From Micromonospora_G sp040676775 (GTDB lineage: Bacteria > Actinomycetota > Actinomycetes > Mycobacteriales > Micromonosporaceae): a stretch of 64,000 bases of DNA. The DNA lies in contig NZ_JBFAPP010000005.1 in the NCBI RefSeq assembly GCF_040676775.1, forward strand, positions 310,001-374,000, in the 5' to 3' direction. The position numbers and the translations under genes are program-made. Positions 33,467 to 41,216 of the stretch are shown piece by piece (position 1 is the first letter of the stretch; each line of letters begins with the position of its first letter). The notes beneath the pieces are model-generated. The model did no database searches, was not told the DNA's origin, and was given only the letters and a program-made list of their open reading frames with translations.

Positions 33467-34309
33467 ATGGGGATGCTGTGTGCAGTCAGCTTCACTCGGT
33501 ACGGGCGTCTCTACTACCTGGATCCGGGTGAGTTCCGGCCGGCGGTCGGTGACCGGGTGCTGGTTCCCACCGACGACGGCACAGAGGTCGCCGAGTGCGT
33601 CTGGGCGGCCCAGTGGGTCAGCGACGACACCAGCGGTTTCCCACGCCTGGCCGGTCTGGCCGGCGAGCCGGACCTGCGCCGCGACGAACTCCAGCGCAAG
33701 CGCAAGGCCGAGGCGAAGGTCGCCGCCAAGCGGCTCATCCGGGAGCACGGCCTGCCGATGAAGGTGATCGCCGTCGACCACGTACTGGAGTCGCCGGGCA
33801 GCACCTCGTCCGGTTCCCGGACCACCGTCTATTTCACCGCCCCACACCGGGTGGACTTCCGGGCGCTGGTCCGTGACCTCGGCGCCACCCTGCACTGCCG
33901 GGTCGAGCTGCGCCAGCTTTCGGCCCGTGACTCGGCGCGGGTGCAGGGCGGCATCGGATCCTGCGGGCGCGACCTGTGCTGCGCCACCTTCCTGACCGAC
34001 TTCGAGCCGGTCACCATCCGGATGGCCAAGGACCAGGACCTGCCGCTCAACCCGCTGCGCATCTCCGGTGCCTGTGGCCGGTTGATGTGCTGCCTCAAGT
34101 ACGAACACCCCCTGTACGCCAACAGCAGCAACTACCCCACGTCGGGCCAGCGCGTCGAGACGCCCGACGGGCTGGCGAAGGTCGTGTCCCGGCACCCACC
34201 GAGCGAGACGGTGATGGTGCGGCAGATCGAGGACGGCACCGTCAGGCGGTGCGCCGTGGCCGACGTCTGTGGCTCCCGCCGCGCGTACGAGGAGCAGCCT
34301 TCGACGTAG
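33467..34309 (+). CDS. ricT: PSP1-domain protein RicT (YaaT-like)
   Basis: 280 residues. The PSP1 C-terminal domain contains the cysteine sets SCGRDLCC (Cys166, 171, 172) and ACGRLMCC (Cys203, 208, 209) that bind iron-sulfur clusters in the RicAFT complex, which in Bacillus stimulates RNase Y-dependent mRNA processing and influences development. A cytosolic protein. A TAGGGT box at 33455-33460 lies six bases before ATG, so the message may be leaderless. Its position downstream of tmk-holB is conserved across many bacteria. RicA and RicF are not in the window. Confidence 0.88.
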   Translation: MGMLCAVSFTRYGRLYYLDPGEFRPAVGDRVLVPTDDGTEVAECVWAAQWVSDDTSGFPRLAGLAGEPDLRRDELQRKRKAEAKVAAKRLIREHGLPMKVIAVDHVLESPGSTSSGSRTTVYFTAPHRVDFRALVRDLGATLHCRVELRQLSARDSARVQGGIGSCGRDLCCATFLTDFEPVTIRMAKDQDLPLNPLRISGACGRLMCCLKYEHPLYANSSNYPTSGQRVETPDGLAKVVSRHPPSETVMVRQIEDGTVRRCAVADVCGSRRAYEEQPST

Positions 34310-34388
34310 GTCGGACGCTGCGTCGCCAACCTCAAAACGTTTCCGGTCGCGTGCGGGGGAACGCGGCAGGCTCGGGTGGGCAACCTGG

Positions 34389-34658
34389 TCAGATGGACCG
34401 CTTCACCTGTCGGACTGGTGGGCCACCAATCCAGCCGAGGAATCGGGCATCGGCAACCTCGCGGGACATGCCCCCCACCACGGCGTTGTCGCGAAATCCG
34501 CTCATGATCATGGCTAATCGGAGCCGGTCCTGTCGGTACCACGTCCACATGCGACGTTTGTAGACCGGGCACGGCCACTGCGCGCCGTCATCGGTGCAGC
34601 GCCAGTCCTCACTCGGCCGATGCAGGGATCCCCGTGGGTCCGCCTGATCGTTGTCCAT
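34389..34658 (-). CDS. Small Trp/Cys-containing protein of the XRE-linked mini-operon
   Basis: 89 residues from ATG 34658 with GGAGG ten bases upstream. The N-terminal half carries DWRCTDDGAQWPCPVYKRRM, a Trp/Cys pattern often seen in small proteins beside actinomycete XRE regulators (from memory). The C-terminal half MSREVADARFLGWIGGPPVR is hydrophilic. It is the last of five minus-strand genes, 13 bases after the RHH-like gene. No enzymatic motif; function unknown. Two cysteines alone are too few for a metal site in a monomer. Confidence 0.65.
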   Translation of the reverse strand: MDNDQADPRGSLHRPSEDWRCTDDGAQWPCPVYKRRMWTWYRQDRLRLAMIMSGFRDNAVVGGMSREVADARFLGWIGGPPVRQVKRSI

Positions 34659-34671
34659 GCCGCACCTCCAG

Positions 34672-34956
34672 TCAGAGCAGGTGTACTCGTTCAAGGCCGC
34701 CGTCAGGGTTCTGGAGGGTGAGGCATCCGCCGCCTCGCTCCACCAGTTCGAGCACGAGGTTGTAGACGACCAGCGCACGGTTGATCGTGTCCGTCTTGGT
34801 GTCTCTGGAACGCGTACAGGCCGCATCGAGCGCATCCACCGCTCGCGGGGTGAGGTTGACGGTGACCTTCACCAGCGACCGATGGTTCTCCCCCGCAGCG
34901 CCCGCCATCACGCCCCCGGCAGGGGCAAGTGTGGTCGTATCCGATTCGCCGGTCAC
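34672..34956 (-). CDS. RHH-like small protein, paralogue of the gene at 1575
   Basis: 94 residues. Its C-terminal two thirds align end to end with the protein at 1575-1964 (VNLTPRAvdALD, KTDTiNRALvVY, the RGGG turn and the ERVH ending). GTG 34956 overlaps the stop of the preceding gene by four bases (GTGA), supporting this start. A DNA-binding ribbon-helix-helix dimer is the likely fold, so it may be the autoregulator of the five-gene operon or an antitoxin-like factor. The first 28 residues are disordered. Confidence 0.68.
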   Translation of the reverse strand: MTGESDTTTLAPAGGVMAGAAGENHRSLVKVTVNLTPRAVDALDAACTRSRDTKTDTINRALVVYNLVLELVERGGGCLTLQNPDGGLERVHLL

Positions 34957-35162
34957 CGGCCCGCGCCCGCCTTAGGAAGCAGTACCGGCACCACCGACGC
35001 CGGGCTGCCGGCGGCCCGCTCTCTGATCGCCCAGTCGAGTTGCCGGCATCCGTCGTGGGCCGTGCACTGCGAGCAGCGTCGGCCGTTGACGTGGCCCCGG
35101 AGCGTCATTTGGACGGACCACCAGATCCCGGCCTTCGTCAGCGGCTCATCCGGCCGGCTCAC
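34953..35162 (-). CDS. Small Cys-containing protein of the mini-operon
   Basis: 69 residues, GTG 35162 inside the end of the preceding gene, with GGGGGATC upstream. Features: KAGIWWSVQMTLRGHVNGRR followed by CSQCTAHDGC, a CxxC plus third Cys and His that could bind zinc or iron. It ends SVVPVLLPKAGAGR. No known domain recognised. Both ends overlap neighbouring genes, arguing for obligate co-translation. Confidence 0.62.
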   Translation of the reverse strand: MSRPDEPLTKAGIWWSVQMTLRGHVNGRRCSQCTAHDGCRQLDWAIRERAAGSPASVVPVLLPKAGAGR

Positions 35163-35367
35163 GATCCCCCGTCCCGGCGCTGATCTGTGCGTGGGTACTC
35201 GTACCCGAGGCAAGGGCCTGAAGGAACTCGATCGCGCAGTCCATGTACGGGCAGCCCGTACTGGTGCAGTGGAGGCAGACCGGCAGCCAGAGACTCGACC
35301 GACGATGCCGCGCAACCTCTTCGCGAGCGATCCGCGTCAACGTGTCGATGCTCAGCTCCCCGCTCAT
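35146..35367 (-). CDS. Small Cys-rich protein of the mini-operon
   Basis: 73 residues, ATG 35367 one codon after the stop of the first gene. The core LPVCLHCTSTGCPYMDCAIE has four cysteines (CxxCx4Cx3C), a likely metal-binding knuckle. The N-terminus SGELSIDTLTRIAREEVARH is an amphipathic helix. There is no strong SD; translation probably depends on coupling to the upstream gene. Function unknown. Confidence 0.62.
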   Translation of the reverse strand: MSGELSIDTLTRIAREEVARHRRSSLWLPVCLHCTSTGCPYMDCAIEFLQALASGTSTHAQISAGTGDREPAG

Positions 35368-35370
35368 CGG

Positions 35371-35568
35371 TCACGCCGTGGGGTTCCGCCGGATACGCCC
35401 GGACATCCCGACAGCGAAGAACTCCATGGGCTGGGTCCCGTGTTGGTGGTCGCTTCGGCCCCGGTTGGACATCCGGCGCCGCGTGCCGGGAGCCGGCGGC
35501 GTGTCGGGCATCCCTTCGCCGGAGATGGGAGGGTCGGCTGCCAGCGGGTTGCTTTGCTCGTCGTTCAC
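35371..35568 (-). CDS. First gene of the mini-operon, small basic protein
   Basis: 65 residues, GTG 35568 with GGAGG six bases upstream; longer in-frame starts have no ribosome site. The N-terminal 35 residues are Pro/Asp-rich and probably disordered. The C-terminus PMEFFAVGMSGRIRRNPTA is the likely conserved tail. It is preceded by a 9-bp leader hairpin (35595-35630). The family is not recognised. Confidence 0.55.
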   Translation of the reverse strand: MNDEQSNPLAADPPISGEGMPDTPPAPGTRRRMSNRGRSDHQHGTQPMEFFAVGMSGRIRRNPTA

Positions 35569-35926
35569 GGTGCGCCTCCATTTCGAACGTGGAAGCGGGG
35601 TCGCTCCGGTGGGGGACGGAACGACCCCGCGCGGTTCCGCCCGTCTTTTTTGGGACGAGATCCATAGATCCGAGCGGTTCCGCAGCCTGATGGCGCTCAT
35701 CGGGAGCACCTGATCAACTGCGCCGACATGCAGCGCTACGCCGTATTCGTGCAAGCTTCTGTACCGCGTAGGCTTGTCCTGGTGAGTGCCCGTGACCTGC
35801 CTGTTGGCTGGGAAACCATGCATCCCGTTCTCGGTCTCCGGCGGTACCTCGCTCACCTGCTAATGAGCGTGCCTGGAACGCGACGATCGGTGCAGCTCCC
35901 ACGTGCGGACAGGGAGGACACGCAGG
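35569..35926. promoter_or_regulatory. Divergent control region of the XRE locus with leader hairpin
   Basis: 358 bases. GCGGGGTCG (35595-35603) pairs with CGACCCCGC (35622-35630), with an inner TCCG/CGGA pair; on the minus strand this lies in the 5' leader of the mini-operon, about 27 bases before the first start. The remaining 300 bases have no gene I can support and presumably hold both promoters. Confidence 0.5.
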
Positions 35927-37093
35927 GTGTCCATTGAGGCTCCTCGGCAGTTCCGGCCCAATCTCGTATTGATCAACCGTCGCAAGGCAGTCGGATGGGA
36001 GTCGCGGAAGCGTGCCGCCCGCGAGTTGCAACGCCTCGGTCTACAGCACGGCATCCGGGGGACCCCGACCGTCGAGGCCATTGAAAAAGCGATGTACCGG
36101 CACGAAACCGGGCGCGTGACCGTCACCGATCCGATCTACCGGCAGCTTTACTGCCTGGCGTACGGAGCAAAGCCGCACGACCTGTTCGGAGAGCTGGCCA
36201 GCGGTGCAGAGGACCGTCCACATTTCTCGGTGCGCTCACACAAGTTCGTGCCAGCATTCGTAGGTGCCCACGCCGTAGCCCTGTTGCGGGAGGGCGCAGA
36301 CTGGACGCCGGCCGAGGATCAATGGCACGCCTGCTACTCGGCTCCGATCGAGCACCCCGAGGGCGATTGCAGCCTCTATGTCTGGCCATGTGGTTCGGTC
36401 GTCTTCCATCTGGTCGAGACCGTGCAGTTGTCGACCATCGCCGCGCTCGCCGCGTGGCGTTTGGTGTCATACAGCGACAACATCAAGTGGGTGGCTGATT
36501 ACCTCTCCCGATTCCTAGCCAGTGTCGATGAGTCCGCGTTGTACGTCTTCGGGGCGCACTGGCTGACTGAACCGGCATGGCCGGCCGAGTTGACCGAGGC
36601 GGCTCTACGCATCATGTCTACGCCATCGGTGCTGCTGCATCGCGACCGCCCAATGGATGATGAGCACCTGGCTCACGCCGAGCTGATCGAACAGTCCCTG
36701 CTTTCGGGGGCGTACGACCATGGGGGCATTGAGTCTTTCGGGGTGCGGGGGATCTCGTCGGGCTACGCCTCATGGTCCGGGGTCGTTTACCACCCGTTCG
36801 CGACTGAACGAGCCCTGGCAGAGTCCGAGTTGGTCGCCTGCCTACTTGCTGTCCAGTCGACGTGGGCCTTCACCGATGCGATTACCCGTCAGATCGAGCA
36901 AGGCAAGGATCCAGATATGTCCCCGGGGTACGGGTGGCGCTATCTTCGCGGAGTCCGATCTCGATTGACGACTTCTCGATCTAGAGAGACTGGGCAGCAT
37001 CAGGCGATGCGTAGAGCGATTCTTCGGACAAGTGATCTCATGCCCGCGCTAGAGCAAGCCATCGAAACTCTCCGTGACACAGATCGAGGTTAA
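35927..37093 (+). CDS. XRE family (Cro/C1-type) transcriptional regulator with large effector domain
   Basis: 388 residues. GTG 35927 follows AGGGAGGA. The N-terminal Cro/C1 HTH is atypically spaced: NRRKAVGWESRKRAARELQR, then VEAIEKAMYRHETGRVTVTD and YRQLYCLAYG, ending PHDLFGE, as in many actinomycete XRE proteins. The long C-terminal part (about 95-388) contains HACYSAPIEHPEGDCSLYVW and SSGYASWSGVVYHPFATERA, with no recognised domain. It is not the DUF5753 (Scr1) type. It is divergent from the five-gene operon and partly overlapped by the cysteine hydrolase gene, so it probably controls the locus. Confidence 0.75.
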   Translation: MSIEAPRQFRPNLVLINRRKAVGWESRKRAARELQRLGLQHGIRGTPTVEAIEKAMYRHETGRVTVTDPIYRQLYCLAYGAKPHDLFGELASGAEDRPHFSVRSHKFVPAFVGAHAVALLREGADWTPAEDQWHACYSAPIEHPEGDCSLYVWPCGSVVFHLVETVQLSTIAALAAWRLVSYSDNIKWVADYLSRFLASVDESALYVFGAHWLTEPAWPAELTEAALRIMSTPSVLLHRDRPMDDEHLAHAELIEQSLLSGAYDHGGIESFGVRGISSGYASWSGVVYHPFATERALAESELVACLLAVQSTWAFTDAITRQIEQGKDPDMSPGYGWRYLRGVRSRLTTSRSRETGQHQAMRRAILRTSDLMPALEQAIETLRDTDRG

Positions 37094-37097
37094 GGCG

Positions 37098-37673
37098 ATG
37101 ACGACGGAACGACCGGTTCTGGTAGTGACCGACATGCAGAACGGATTCGTCCGAGAGCAGTCGGCGCACATCGTACCGGTCGTAGTCGACCTCGTCTCTC
37201 GGTGGCAGCAAGCCGGGGGAGAGACGCTCTTCACTCGCTACCTGAATTATTCAGGTAGCCCATTCGAGCGACTCTTTGGCTGGCAGCGGCTTCAGTCTGC
37301 TCCTGAAACGGATATCGTGCCTGAATTGCTTCCGTACGTAGAACGGGGCAAGTTGCTCGACAAGAGGATTTATACCCCGTTCACGCCGGAGGGCATCCGA
37401 CTGTTCGAGCGGCAAGGCTGGAAAAACTTATACTTCTGCGGGATCGCTACCGAAAGCTGCGTTCTGAAAGGGGCGGTGGACGCGTTCGAGCGCGATCTGA
37501 CCCCGTGGCTGATCGCAGATGCATCCGCCAGTCATGCCGGCCCTGCGGCGCACGAGGCGGGGCTGCTGGTAGCTCGGCGCTTCATCGGTCCTGGCCAGGT
37601 AATCGGACTGGCTGACGTTCCCGCTGCGCTTCTCAGAGCGCGGGAAAATACCGGTTCCACTAGTAGTCCCTGA
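37098..37673 (+). CDS. Cysteine hydrolase, isochorismatase family
   Basis: 191 residues from ATG 37098 (GAGGTTAAGG upstream; a GTG at 37074 overlaps the XRE gene by 20 bases). Catalytic triad Asp12 (VVTDMQNGF), Lys89 (LLDKRIYTPF) and Cys121 (GIATESCVLKGAV with the cis-peptide turn) is complete. Such enzymes hydrolyse isochorismate, nicotinamide or carbamoyl compounds; the substrate is not predictable. Leu111 is encoded by the rare TTA codon (37428). Codon use is less GC-biased than in flanking genes, suggesting transfer. A very long hairpin follows. Confidence 0.85.
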   Translation: MTTERPVLVVTDMQNGFVREQSAHIVPVVVDLVSRWQQAGGETLFTRYLNYSGSPFERLFGWQRLQSAPETDIVPELLPYVERGKLLDKRIYTPFTPEGIRLFERQGWKNLYFCGIATESCVLKGAVDAFERDLTPWLIADASASHAGPAAHEAGLLVARRFIGPGQVIGLADVPAALLRARENTGSTSSP

Positions 37674-37715
37674 TGACGTTTCTACGTCGGCACCTCACCT
37701 CGGCCAGGGTCCGCT

Positions 37716-37763
37716 GCGGATTCCGGTGCTTGTGCGCTGTCCCGCACTAGCACCGGAATCCGC
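37716..37763. terminator. Long hairpin between convergent genes
   Basis: GCGGATTCCGGTGCT pairs perfectly with AGCACCGGAATCCGC (15 bp); after a T-T mismatch GTGCG pairs with CGCAC, leaving a 6-base loop. It lies between the hydrolase stop (37673) and the minus-strand surface-protein stop (37785) and can serve both. Confidence 0.85.
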
Positions 37764-37784
37764 CACTCCCTACCGCGCCGCGAG

Positions 37785-40700
37785 CTAGGCGTTGTCGCGC
37801 CTACGTCCGATCAACCGCTGGTGACTGATCGCGATGAATGCCGTACCGAGGCCGATCGCGGTCAGGGCGATCGTGACGTACGCCGAGTACTGACCTCCGG
37901 TGACGGGCAACATGGCCTTGCGGATCGTGATGGTCGCCGAGGCGGGAGTGCCCGGACCGCTCTGGGTCGAGGTGGCAGTAGCCGTGTTGACCTTTGCGCC
38001 GGGGGTGGTGCCGGTGACGTTCACCGACACCGCGCAACTCCCGTTGGCCGGCAGGGTGCCGCCAGCGAGGCTGATGCTGCCGCTACCGGGAATCGCGGTG
38101 ATCGTGCCGCCACAGGAACCACTCGAACCGTTGGGTGTGGCGACCACCAGTCCCGCAGGAAGGTCGTCGACGAAACCGACGCCGGTCAGCGGCGTTCCGG
38201 TATTGGGGTTGCTGAGGGTGAAGGTCAGCGACGTCGTCCCGTTCAGGGCGATGGTGGTCTTCCCGAAGGCCTTGACGATCGTCGGTGCCGAGGCGACCGC
38301 CGCGCTGACCGTGACGGTTGCCGAGGCGGTGCCGCCCGGGCCGCTTTCGTTCGAGGTCACCGGGCCGCTGGTGTTGACTTTGGTGCCGCTGGTGGTGGCG
38401 GTGACGTTGACGGAGAAGGTGCAGCTTCCGTTGGGTGCCAGGGTGGCGCCGGTGAGGCTGATGGTGGCGCTGCCGGCGGTTGCGGTGATGGTGCCGCCGC
38501 CGCAGGTGCCGGTCAGACCGTTGGGTGTGGCGACGACCAGCCCGGCGGGCAGGGTGTCACTGAATCCGACGCCGGTCAGTGGCGTACCCGTGTTGGGGTT
38601 GGTGAGCGTGAAGTCAAGCGACGTCGTCCCCCCGAACGGGATGATCCCGTCGCCGAAATCCTTCGCGATTGTGGGGGCCGTGACCACCACTGCGACGACC
38701 GTGACGGTTGCCGAGGTGGGAGCGCCCGGGCCGCTCTGGACCGAGGTGGCAGTAGTCGTGTTGACCTTCGTTCCGGTGGTGGTGCCGGTGACGTTGACCG
38801 ACACCGTGCAACTCGCGTTGGCCGGCAGGGTGGCGTTGAACAGGCTGATGACGCTGCTACCGGGAGTCGCGGTGATCGTGCCGGAGGCGCAGTCGGTCTG
38901 CGCGGCACTGGGTGTGGCGACCACCAGACCCGCCGGGAGGTTGTCGACGAAGCTGACGCCGGTCAGCGAGGTGTCCGGGTTGGGATTGGTGAGGGTGAAC
39001 CCGAGCGACGTCGTGCCACCGGCAGGGATGGTCGCATCTCCGAACGCCTTGGCGATCGTTGGTGCTGCGGCGACGGCAACCGTGACGCTTGCCGCAGCGG
39101 GCGTACCCGGGCCGCTTTCGTTCGAGGTCACCGGGCCGCTGGTGTTGACTTTGGTGCCGCTGGTGGTGGCGGTGACATTGACGGAGAAGGTGCAGCTTCC
39201 GTTGGCGGCCAGGGTGGCGCCGGTGAGGCTGATGGTGGCGCTGCCGGCGGTTGCGGTGATGGTGCCGCCGCCGCAGGTGCCGGTCAGGCCGTTCGGTGTG
39301 GAGACGACCAGCCCGGCGGGCAGGGTGTCACTGAATCCCACGCCGGTCAGTAGCGTGATCGTGTTGGGGTTGTTCAGGGTGAAACTGAGCGCCGTCGTCC
39401 CGCCAGCGTCGAGGGTCGTGGTTCCGAACGCCTTGGTGATCGTCGGTGGTGTGGCGACGGCAACCGTGATGGCTGCTGCTGCGGGGGCGCCTGGTCCGCT
39501 TTCGTTCGAGTCGACGGGGCCGCTGGTGTTGAGCTTGGTGCCGCTGGTGGTGGCGGTGACGTTGACGGAGNNNNNNNNNNNNNNNNNNNNNNNNNNNNNN
39601 NNNNNNNNNNNNNNNNNNNNNNNNNNNNNNNNNNNNNNNNNNNNNNNNNNNNNNNNNNNNNNNNNNNTGCGGTGATGGTGCCGCCGCCGCAGGTGCCGGT
39701 CAGGCCGTTGGGTGTGGCGACGACGAGCCCTGCGGGTAGGGCGTCACTGAAGTTGACCCCGGTCAGTGCGGTGGCCGTGTTGGGGTTGGTCAGGGTGAAG
39801 TCGAGTGAGGTGGTGCCGCCGGAGGGGATGGTCGCGTCCCCGAACGCCTTGGCGATTGTCGGTGGCGCGATGACCGGTGCGGCAACCGTGACGGTGGCCG
39901 AGGCGGGCGCGCCCGGTCCACTCTCGGTCGAGTCCACCGGGCCGCTCGTGTTCACCTTCGTTCCGCTGGTTGTGGCCCTGACGTTGACCGAGAAGGTGCA
40001 GCTTCCGTTGGCGGCCAAGGTCGCACCGGCGAGGCTGATGGTGCCGCTGCCGGCGGTCGCGGTGATGGTGCCGCCGCCGCAGGTGCCGGTCAGACCGTTC
40101 GGCGTGGCGACGACCAAGCCTGCGGGCAGCGCGTCACTGAAGTTGACCCCGGTCAGCGCGGTGGCCGTGTTGGGGTTGGTCAGGGTGAAGTCGAGCGACG
40201 TTGTCCCGCCGGCAGGGATGATCGCATCCCCGAACGCCTTGGCGATCGTCGGCGGGGCGATGGGAGCGGCACAGAACGGTCGCGTGATCGTGTTGTGGAT
40301 CAGCGTGACGGCGCCGTTGCGGGCCAGCACCCGTCCGGCAACGGTGGCTCCTTCCCCCAGCGTCGCCGACTGCAACGCCAAGATGCTGCCGACGAAAATC
40401 GTCCTGGTGTTCAGCGTCGCCGAGCTGGTGACCTGCCAGAACACGTTGCACGGTTGCGCGCCACGGATCAGGGCGACCCGGCTGTCAGTCGCGGTGATCA
40501 GGTCGGATCCCACCTGGAAGATGAACACCGCGTTGGGGTCGTTCGCGGCATCCAGCGTCACGGTGCCGGTCAGAGACATGGTGGCGGGGGACGTGTACAC
40601 CCCGGCGGGCAGGGTCTGGCCGCCGAGGTCGGCGCTGATCGTGCCGGTGGAGGGTTCGGCTGCGGCGAAGTTGTACGCCGTGGTCAGAGCGGCCTGAGCC

Positions 40701-41014
40701 TGCATCGCTTCGGTGTCGCCGACATGCGTGTCGCCGTTCACCACCGGGGCGCCGGTGACCGACGTGCCCGGCCAGACGCCCAGGTCCCCGTTGATGGTCG
40801 AAGGGCCCACGGGAGGCGGGACGTCGGTGACCGCTTGGCCAGCCAACACCCCGTAGGTCTCGGCGACCCCCAACGGAACCGCGGTCTGGGCCGATGCCGC
40901 CGGCATCCCCGCGATCCCAACAAAAATCGTCGCGGAGACGACGGCCCCCGCCATCACCATCGCTGTAGACCGACGGCGTACACGACACGCGCGAGCCAAA
41001 CGGAGCACCGACAC
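37785..41014 (-). CDS. LPXTG-anchored surface protein: DUF3494 ice-binding-like domain plus DUF11-like repeats (contains assembly gap)
   Basis: One gene split in the data by an N-run at 39571-39667. From GTG 41014: a signal peptide ending near PAASAQTA; a DUF3494/ice-binding-like domain (about 45-250) with INGDLGVWPGTSVTG, LPAGVYTSPATMSLTG and AGRVLARNGAVTLI; then six near-identical repeats of about 128 residues, each starting PTIAKAFGD or similar and containing LPAGLVV and a two-Cys motif. The C-terminus is LPVTGG, a membrane helix and GRRRDNA, a sortase anchor. The frame before and after the Ns differs, so the gap size is wrong, not the gene. Likely a wall-anchored adhesin; ice binding is unproven. 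It ends at the shared hairpin. Confidence 0.85.
37850..40270 (-). repeat. Tandem array of about 385-bp coding repeats
   Basis: Six units encode the DUF11-like domains. Units near 38330-38620, 39100-39350 and 39660-40250 share long stretches of nearly identical DNA, for example the segment coding GSCTFSVN and ATTSGTKVNTSGP, while others have drifted. Such identity favours recombination and explains the assembly gap. Confidence 0.8.
39571..39667. other. Assembly gap (97 N)
   Basis: 97 undetermined bases inside the repeat array. To join the flanking frames the true length must leave remainder 2 on division by 3; comparison with the other repeats predicts 65 bases if no repeat was collapsed. Confidence 0.95.
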
Positions 41015-41216
41015 AGATTTCCCCCACCAATCGAGATCCCGCCCCCGGCGGAATTCAGAGCGCGAAGGTCCTCATCCGGCGCACATCAGCCGACGGGCGC
41101 ACGAAAGACCTCTATCGGAGGTTATCCGCGCAAAGCAGGGCAATGATGTGAAATGTCGCAAAAGGTGGTAGAGGGATGTCCGCGTACCCGGCCGTGGGTG
41201 GGTGTGACGGCCGGGC

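Noticed and set aside
35728..35937. 69-codon frame in the XRE upstream region
   Set aside because: No ribosome binding site, overlaps the XRE start, and no recognisable product.
37821..39675. Long plus-strand frames opposite the surface protein
   Set aside because: They mirror the repeat structure of the minus-strand gene, which has signal peptide, domain order and sortase anchor.
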